Assembly: GCA_964529265.1 (NCBI GenBank)
Contig: CAZGVW010000283.1
Coordinates: 1-22,448, forward strand
DNA: 22,448 nucleotides
From: CAZGVW01 sp964529265
Lineage (GTDB): Bacteria > Planctomycetota > Phycisphaerae > Phycisphaerales > UBA1924
Direction: 5' to 3'
The notes below the pieces were generated by a model. It ran no database searches and had not been told where the DNA came from. It saw only the letters and a list, made by a program, of their open reading frames with translations. The position numbers and the translations under genes were made by a program. Shown here in pieces: positions 17,257 through 22,448 of this stretch (the first letter of the stretch is position 1; every line of letters starts with the position of its first letter).

Positions 17257-18963
17257 ATGAAGAGGTCCGACGAAGAAGCCGCCTCGCGGCTCGGGAGTGT
17301 TTTTTCCTTTGTCGCCGCCATCGTCGTCGCCGCGGGCCTGCCCGCGTCCGCCATGGCGGAGAACCGCACCATCGACGGCGCGGGCAACAACATCGCGAAC
17401 CCCAACTGGGGCGCCTCGAACGCACAACTGCTGCGATTCTCGCCCAACGCCTACGGCGATAGCGTCTGGACGCCCGCCCGCGGCGGCAACGCCAGCCCGC
17501 GCGTCATCAGCAACGCCGTCAACGCCCAGACCGGCTCCATCGTCAACGACCGCAACATGAGCGACTGGGTCTGGCAGTGGGGCCAGTTCATCGATCACGA
17601 TTTCAGCCTCACCGAGCCCGGCGCCGTCGTCGAGCCCTTCAACATCCAGGTGCCCGCGGGCGATCCGCACTTCGATCCCTTCAACACCGGCACCCAGGTC
17701 ATCCCCTTCAACCGAGCGGAGTTCATCCCCGGCACCGGCATCGATCCCTCCAACCCGCGCGAGCACGCCAACCAGCTCACGTCCTTCATCGATGGCTCGA
17801 TGGTCTACGGCTCCAACAACACCCGCGCCGCGTGGCTCCGCGATCCCCTCGGCGGCGGCCGCCTCAAGGTCACCGCCGACGCCAACGGCGACCTCATGCC
17901 GTTCAACGATGGCACGGTCCCCAACGCCATGGGCATGAGCACCTCGCACTACGTCGCGGGCGACGTCCGCGCCAATGAGCAACTCGGCCTCACCGCTGTC
18001 CACACGCTCTTCGTCCGCGAGCACAACCGCCTCGCCGATCAGATCGGCGCCGCCAACCCCGGCTGGACCGACGATGAGATCTACGAGCGCGCCCGCAAGG
18101 TCGTCGGCGCCGAGATCCAGGCCATCACCTACAACGAGTTTCTCCCCGCCCTCTTCGGCCCCGGCGCCCTGGGCGCCTACGCCGGCTACGACCCCAACAT
18201 CGATGCCTCCATCGCCACCGAGTTCTCCACCGCGGCGTACCGCATCGGCCACACGCTCCTCAGCAGCACCCTCCGCCGCGTCGATAACGATGGCAACACC
18301 ATCCCCGATGGCGATATCACGCTGGCCCAGTCCTTCTTCAACCCGGGACTCATCGCCTCCCAGGGCGGCATCGATCCGCTCCTCAAGGGCCTCGCCTCGC
18401 AGGGCGCCCAGGAGTTCGACGCCAAACTCATCGACGACGTCCGCAACTTCCTCTTCGGCCCTCCCGGCGCGGGCGGCCTCGATCTCGCGTCGCTCAACAT
18501 CCAGCGCAGCCGCGACCTCGGCGTCGCCGATTTCAACACCATCCGCCAGGACTACGGCCTCCCAGCCGTCCTCTCCTTCAGCGATATCTCCTCCGACCCC
18601 GCCGTCCAGGCCGCCCTCGCCAGCGTCTACAACACCGTTGACGACATCGATCCCTGGGTCGGCATGCTCGCCGAAGATCACTTCGGCCTCGGCAGCGTCG
18701 GCGAGACCATGCGCGCCGTCATCCTCGATCAGTTCGAGCGCGTCCGCGACGGCGACCGCTTCTTCTACCTCAGCGACCCCGAACTCTCGGGCGAACTCGC
18801 CTTCCTGAACGGCCTCACACTCGGCGACATCATCCGCCTCAACACCGGCATCACCAACCTTCAGTCCAACGTCTTCTTCATCCCCGCCCCCGGCGCCGCC
18901 GCCCTCCTCCTCGCCGCCGGCCTCACCGCCACCCGCCGCCGCCGCAACCCCGCCGCGGCTTGA
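17257..18963 (+). CDS. Secreted animal-type heme peroxidase with C-terminal sorting tail
   Basis: A 568-residue member of the animal heme peroxidase (peroxidase-cyclooxygenase) superfamily, which uses hydrogen peroxide to oxidise halides or organic substrates. Residues known from myeloperoxidase line up: Gln110, Asp113, distal His114 and Asp115 in WGQFIDHDF; catalytic Arg238 and heme-linking Glu241 in GDVRANEQ; LFVREHNRLADQ at 251-262; proximal His332 in AYRIGHTLL. The signal peptide is 1-34 (cut after ASAMA). The C-terminus has PAPGA, a hydrophobic helix and an Arg cluster (about 543-563), the PEP-CTERM-like sorting signal typical of Phycisphaerae. ATG 17257 is favoured by GAGAGGG 7 nt upstream and by the signal peptide. 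It is monocistronic with its own terminator. The physiological substrate is unknown. Confidence 0.93.
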   Translation: MKRSDEEAASRLGSVFSFVAAIVVAAGLPASAMAENRTIDGAGNNIANPNWGASNAQLLRFSPNAYGDSVWTPARGGNASPRVISNAVNAQTGSIVNDRNMSDWVWQWGQFIDHDFSLTEPGAVVEPFNIQVPAGDPHFDPFNTGTQVIPFNRAEFIPGTGIDPSNPREHANQLTSFIDGSMVYGSNNTRAAWLRDPLGGGRLKVTADANGDLMPFNDGTVPNAMGMSTSHYVAGDVRANEQLGLTAVHTLFVREHNRLADQIGAANPGWTDDEIYERARKVVGAEIQAITYNEFLPALFGPGALGAYAGYDPNIDASIATEFSTAAYRIGHTLLSSTLRRVDNDGNTIPDGDITLAQSFFNPGLIASQGGIDPLLKGLASQGAQEFDAKLIDDVRNFLFGPPGAGGLDLASLNIQRSRDLGVADFNTIRQDYGLPAVLSFSDISSDPAVQAALASVYNTVDDIDPWVGMLAEDHFGLGSVGETMRAVILDQFERVRDGDRFFYLSDPELSGELAFLNGLTLGDIIRLNTGITNLQSNVFFIPAPGAAALLLAAGLTATRRRRNPAAA

Positions 18964-19035
18964 TCCTTCTTCCAACCCCTTCCTCAGCGCCTTTTCAACA
19001 CCAACAGCACCACCCACGGTTGCCCCAACCGCCCA

Positions 19036-19067
19036 GGCCGCTCCCCGCGAAGGGAGCGGCCTTTTTT
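19036..19067 (+). terminator. Rho-independent terminator of the peroxidase gene
   Basis: Perfect 10-bp stem GGCCGCTCCC (19036-19045) with 19052-19061, 6-nt loop, then six T residues. It lies about 70 nt after the peroxidase stop. The remaining 190 nt up to the next gene show no clear signal. Confidence 0.92.
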
Positions 19068-19257
19068 CTTGCGCAAGCCTGCCCCGCCCGCGCAAGCCCC
19101 CCCATTCGTGATCCGTTCGCCACCTTGAAGGTGGGTCCCGCGAGATCTTGCAACGGGCGCCCGTGCAGCCTGCGCATGCGCGAGACGCGGCCGCCTCTTT
19201 CCGCCGATCCACACGCCGGCGCGCCTCAACGCCGATGCGCCACACGGCAAACCTCCC

Positions 19258-19743
19258 ATGAACCCGATCGAGGCGGACGATGTGATGAAGGCCTTTCAGG
19301 CGATCCTCAAGCAGGTCCCGGGGAGCGGGTTCAGGCGCCTGCCTGATGCGCGCCAGCGAACGCTGACGGCCGACGACTTCTACGGCGCCGTTCCCGAGGC
19401 GGACGTCATCAATGTGCTCGCCGGAATCCCGTTCCTCGTGCCGGTGGGCGACGTCTTCGATTGCGATGACTACGCGATGAGATTCAAGACCGCGATGACC
19501 ATGCTGTGGGCGCAGCGCGCCCTCGCGGCCGGTCGACCCGGCCCCGCGCCGGCCATCGGGATCCTGCTCTCCCACTCACATGCAGTCAACGTGATCCTGC
19601 TCGACAAAGGAGATGACAATGCACCCGCGAACATCGTGGCTGTTCTCGACCCGAGTTCGACCGACTCCCGATCCATCCTCACGGAGCTTGATGAGATCGG
19701 CGCGGCGATCGGCACACTGCCGATCCGCGGCATCTATCTCTAG
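19258..19743 (+). CDS. Uncharacterised protein with a possible papain-like triad
   Basis: A 161-residue protein not recognised with certainty. It contains FDCDDYAMRFKTAM (Cys69), SHAVNVILLD (His108) and VAVLDPSS (Asp131). This Cys-His-Asp order, with CDDYA on a helix and HAVNV on a strand, resembles papain-like or transglutaminase-like folds such as the C-terminal domain of MOA-type lectins. That is a motif resemblance only, and no hydrolytic activity should be assumed. No signal peptide is visible. The ATG at 19258 lacks a Shine-Dalgarno; ATG 19285, with GAGG 11 nt upstream, is an alternative. It is the first gene of the right-end operon, and the following lipoprotein gene starts inside it. 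Confidence 0.65.
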   Translation: MNPIEADDVMKAFQAILKQVPGSGFRRLPDARQRTLTADDFYGAVPEADVINVLAGIPFLVPVGDVFDCDDYAMRFKTAMTMLWAQRALAAGRPGPAPAIGILLSHSHAVNVILLDKGDDNAPANIVAVLDPSSTDSRSILTELDEIGAAIGTLPIRGIYL

Positions 19744-20869
19744 CCTTGGCTGCACGTGCCTTCTGGCGCTGGCGACCGTCGCCGGCGGCTGCGCGGCGTC
19801 CCTGTCCAGCCGCGTGGCGCCCGACGACCTCTCATTCGCCGACGCGGCCGAGCGCCCGGGCCTCGTGTATTCGCTGCCACGCACGCTGCTCTCCGCGAAG
19901 ATCACCTACACGCTCATCGAGACGCGCAAGTGGCATGCGGATGCAGATAACAAGCCGATCAAGACCGACTCGAACAACCGCCTCATCGACCCCCTCAGCC
20001 CGCCCGCGCTGTCCATCGAAGCCGCGGCATACAGCGTCGCGCCGGCGACCGTCGCGGATCACCGCAGGAGATTCCGCATCGATCCCTCAGCGCTCTATCA
20101 GTTCCAGGTCGCCGTGCCCGAGGCCAAACTCACGCTCAACGAGCACGGCGTGCTCACCGGCCTGAACATCCAGTTCGCCGACAAGTCCGCTGAGATCGCC
20201 GCGGGACTCGTGAGCACCGCCATCAGTGTCGCCAAGATCGCCGCCGCGGCGGACGCCAGACCCGTCGTGCTCGAACGGGTCGAGATCGCGCGAGTCGAGG
20301 TCGAGCGTCTCCTCGATCCCCTTCACGATTTCAGCGTGGACGGCGAAGACCTCGTCTACTCCGATGACGACGCCGCGTCAGATCTCCTCGGCGCGCTGTG
20401 GAACACCAACGTCCCCGGTCCCGGCGTGGCCATTCGCCTCCACGGCGCCGCAGGCATCCTCAATGCCGCCGCCGCAGCGCCGCCGGATGAGGGCTACGGC
20501 GGCGTCGTGGTCGCCGTCCCCAGGTCCTTCCCCGTGAGCATCGAGATCGGCGAGGCGCCGGTTCAGACCCGCGCCGTCGCCTTCGCTCAGGGCGGTGGAA
20601 TCAGCGTCCTGCCGATTCAGTCCGGCGCATTTCAGACGCGGACATTCGCGCTCAAGGCCTCCGAAGTCACCGGACAGCCCACGGAGTTCACGTCAACGAC
20701 GAGCAGCAGCGGTGAACGCGTCGCGAACCTGCTCAAGGAGTCAACCGCGGAACTCGGAAGGGTCCGCGGCGATCTGCTCCAACTGCAGACGGACCTCGCG
20801 CAAAAGGAGAAGTCGCTCCTCGAGGCGCAGAAGCAACTGGAAGCCGCGAAGAAAGCCGCGGGCGTCTGA
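19691..20869 (+). CDS. Uncharacterised lipoprotein with C-terminal coiled coil
   Basis: A 392-residue protein. ATG 19691 gives an Arg-rich N-terminus, a hydrophobic core and the lipobox TVAGGC, with the acylated Cys at about residue 34, so it should be anchored in a membrane by lipid. GGAG lies 4 nt before this ATG, and the start is inside the previous gene (53-nt overlap), suggesting coupled translation. The body (about 50-330) has no recognised domain; the tail from about 345 to 390 is a predicted coiled coil (STAELGRVRGDLLQLQTDLA, then QKEKSLLEAQKQLEAAKKAA). The longer in-frame start at 19613 is unlikely because it would bury the signal peptide. Function unknown. Confidence 0.75.
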   Translation: MRSARRSAHCRSAASISSLGCTCLLALATVAGGCAASLSSRVAPDDLSFADAAERPGLVYSLPRTLLSAKITYTLIETRKWHADADNKPIKTDSNNRLIDPLSPPALSIEAAAYSVAPATVADHRRRFRIDPSALYQFQVAVPEAKLTLNEHGVLTGLNIQFADKSAEIAAGLVSTAISVAKIAAAADARPVVLERVEIARVEVERLLDPLHDFSVDGEDLVYSDDDAASDLLGALWNTNVPGPGVAIRLHGAAGILNAAAAAPPDEGYGGVVVAVPRSFPVSIEIGEAPVQTRAVAFAQGGGISVLPIQSGAFQTRTFALKASEVTGQPTEFTSTTSSSGERVANLLKESTAELGRVRGDLLQLQTDLAQKEKSLLEAQKQLEAAKKAAGV

Positions 20870-20908
20870 GTCATGCGCCTGAACACCCCACGTCCCTGAG
20901 GCACAACC

Positions 20909-20998
20909 ATGCTCGGGTCCGCGATCCTTGATCTTGCCCTCGGCCTGATCACGCTCTTCTTCCTCTTGAGCACGATCTGCTCAGAGGAACCGAACTGA
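20909..20998 (+). CDS. Short membrane peptide, likely displaced N-terminus of next gene
   Basis: ATG 20909 has GAGG 7 nt upstream and encodes 29 residues: MLGSAILDLALGLITLFFLL followed by STICSEEPN and a stop. This is one membrane helix ending in S-x-I-C-S. From memory, larger membrane proteins of the family represented by the next gene begin with just such a segment, followed by A-x-N-E-(L/W)-I. The reading frame immediately after gives ELIMHSIRPRSGLL, so a -1 shift near 20985-20998 would join them. It could be a frameshifted gene, a sequencing error, or a real small protein. Confidence 0.55.
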   Translation: MLGSAILDLALGLITLFFLLSTICSEEPN

Positions 20999-21000
20999 TC

Positions 21001-21903
21001 ATGCACTCCATCAGGCCGCGCTCCGGCCTCCTGCGGGACACGCTCCTCGCCCTCTTCCGGCCCGCCAACGGCAAGCCCGATCCGGAGGGGAAAAACACCA
21101 CCGACGACATCCTGAGTCACGGCATTCTGGGTCTGCTCCCCGGAAGAGCGGCGCCCTCGTACATCCCGGCAAGCGGCTTCGCCACCGCCGTCATCGATAG
21201 TCTCATTCCGGACACCAAGGTGGGCGCCGCAACCCCGCCCGCCATCACGGATCTTCGCAACACCGCAGCCAAACTCCCCGAGTCCGCGGCCAAGGACGCC
21301 TTGCTCGCCATCTTCGACCTCGCCGGCAAAGACATCGTCAAGGCGACCCGGGCGATCGAGGGCTGGTACGCCGACGTGATGAATCGCGTGTCCGGAATCT
21401 ACAAGCGATACGTGCAGGTCGTGCTCTTCGTCACGGGCTTCATCCTTGCCACGCTCCTGAATGCCGACACCATCATGATCGCGCGGGCCCTCGTGACCGA
21501 TCCCCAGACGCGATCCGCTGTCGTCGAGAGTGCGCTCGCCACCGCTGAACACGAACCGGCCGATCAATCCGATCGGGATCCTGAGCGCCCGCGCGAAGAA
21601 GTCCTCGCCGCACAGCGCGCCCTCATGGGATCCTCCCTCCCCCTCGGCTGGTCAAACGACCCTGTCGATCCGCGCGCGTTCCCATGGATGAAGCCCGAAT
21701 CCGATCCGAAGCGCAGCGCTTCCGCATGGGACATGGCCGGCCGCTCAGCAACGAAACTCCTCGGCCTGCTCCTCACCGCCGCCGCCGTCTCCTTCGGGGC
21801 GCCCTTCTGGTTCGACATCCTCAACCGCGCCACCAACCTCCGCCTCAACGGACCGAAACCCAAGGCGCCGGACGGCTCGAGCAATCCTCAGGACGCTCGC
21901 TAG
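21001..21903 (+). CDS. Uncharacterised membrane protein (main part of a split gene)
   Basis: A 300-residue protein with PSYIPASGFATAVIDSL (about 52-68), VMNRVSGIYKRYVQVVLFVT leading into a membrane helix (about 138-160) that ends LLNADTIMIARAL, a charged loop, and KLLGLLLTAAAVSFGAPFWF DILNR near the C-terminus (about 248-275). I recall this combination as an uncharacterised bacterial membrane family of 350-450 residues with an additional N-terminal helix, supplied here by the short reading frame just upstream. ATG 21001 has AGAGGA 11 nt upstream, so it could be translated separately. It lies in the same operon as the lipoprotein. The function is unknown. Confidence 0.75.
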   Translation: MHSIRPRSGLLRDTLLALFRPANGKPDPEGKNTTDDILSHGILGLLPGRAAPSYIPASGFATAVIDSLIPDTKVGAATPPAITDLRNTAAKLPESAAKDALLAIFDLAGKDIVKATRAIEGWYADVMNRVSGIYKRYVQVVLFVTGFILATLLNADTIMIARALVTDPQTRSAVVESALATAEHEPADQSDRDPERPREEVLAAQRALMGSSLPLGWSNDPVDPRAFPWMKPESDPKRSASAWDMAGRSATKLLGLLLTAAAVSFGAPFWFDILNRATNLRLNGPKPKAPDGSSNPQDAR

Positions 21904-21946
21904 AGGCCAGCGCGCGGACGACTCTTTCCCCAGGGAGGCGGCTGGA

Positions 21947-22448
21947 ATGACACGCGAGCAGTTCGAAGAGCTATGCGCCGGTCTCGACAAGGAGTTCGTG
22001 CTCATTCGCCGATCGAGACTCTGGTATTTCCTTGGCGGCTTGCTCGGCAGCGCGATTGCGCTCCCGGTCGCGATCGGGCTTGTCAGCTGGGCCGCTTTTC
22101 GGCAAGCAATATCAAACTCCGCCTATGAAACCGCCGTGCAACGGGCGACGACGGCAGCCAAGACCGCCGAGAGCCAGGCCGGCGCCGCAAGAGCGGCCGC
22201 CGAAGCGACGCGCAAGGCTCTCGATAAGTCAGGCGCAACCGCCGCAGAAGTCGCGCTGCACGGTAAATGGCTCGAGTGGATGTCGAACAATCTGAACAAG
22301 CCGACATCCGCATCGCAGGGATTGTTCCCCGACCGGGTGCTCGTGCTCTGGACGCGGCCGGACACACTCACCAGCGGCTCGATGGGCGTTGACTATCGCT
22401 ACGCCGTCTACAGGCGAAGGCTTGGAGAGCAGGGCCGCGGGGCCGAAC
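21947..22448 (+). CDS. Membrane-anchored coiled-coil protein (3' end beyond window)
   Basis: ATG 21947 has GGGAGG 8 nt upstream. The 167 visible residues start MTREQFEELCAGLDKEFVL and have one membrane helix at about 27-48 (FLGGLLGSAIALPVAIGLVS). An Ala-rich, charged coiled coil of about 55 residues follows (TAVQRATTAAKTAESQAGAA and on), then a more globular part beginning LHGKWLEWMSNNL. The frame is open to the window edge. It lies 43 nt after the previous stop on the same strand, so it is probably the fourth or fifth gene of this operon. No family recognised. Confidence 0.7.
   Translation, partial: MTREQFEELCAGLDKEFVLIRRSRLWYFLGGLLGSAIALPVAIGLVSWAAFRQAISNSAYETAVQRATTAAKTAESQAGAARAAAEATRKALDKSGATAAEVALHGKWLEWMSNNLNKPTSASQGLFPDRVLVLWTRPDTLTSGSMGVDYRYAVYRRRLGEQGRGAE

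Noticed and set aside
17215..19575. Minus-strand reading frame of 786 codons
   Set aside because: Antisense to the peroxidase gene; Gly/Ala/Glu-rich shadow that also crosses the strong terminator at 19036-19067.

Overview
The window is GC-rich and looks like chromosomal DNA of a planctomycete, most likely class Phycisphaerae. This is inferred from: a secreted protein made of dockerin-like EF-hand repeats; a secreted peroxidase ending in a PAPGA-type C-terminal sorting tail; small membrane proteins ending in a CxxCxY…CPECG zinc ribbon; a HU protein with a lysine-rich N-terminal tail; and dispersed inverted repeats of the GTGGCACAGGCG type. No rRNA, tRNA, CRISPR array or insertion sequence was found.

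Layout. Positions 1-2830 (minus strand) hold a Ser/Thr protein kinase cut by the left edge, a secreted four-repeat dockerin-like protein and a pseudouridine-5'-phosphate glycosidase. Positions 2873-8411 form a protein-quality-control cluster: two tandem small heat-shock proteins (minus), then a divergent CbpA-like J-protein and the ClpB disaggregase (plus), separated by a nested inverted-repeat element. Next on the plus strand come a membrane zinc peptidase, a secreted DUF4139-like protein and a HU protein. On the minus strand follow two paralogous membrane proteins with zinc ribbons. Then come a photolyase with a large internal deletion (plus), a putative small RNA with its own promoter and terminator, dnaK (minus) and a secreted animal-type heme peroxidase (plus). 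The right end (19258-22448) is an accessory-looking operon: a small protein with a possible Cys/His/Asp triad, a lipoprotein, a membrane protein that appears split by a frameshift, and a membrane-anchored coiled-coil protein cut by the right edge.

Function. Small heat-shock proteins, J-protein, DnaK and ClpB are the standard parts for holding, extracting and refolding aggregated proteins, and all lie within 14 kb. grpE and hrcA are absent from the window and no CIRCE operator was seen. Three coding regions look damaged or rearranged: the clpB 3' end, the photolyase and the membrane protein at 20909-21903. The clpB case sits in GC homopolymer runs and may be a sequencing error. The best candidates for something undescribed are the small RNA at about 14500-14714, the CCCCCGGAAG microrepeats confined to the small-heat-shock/J-protein region, and the right-end operon.
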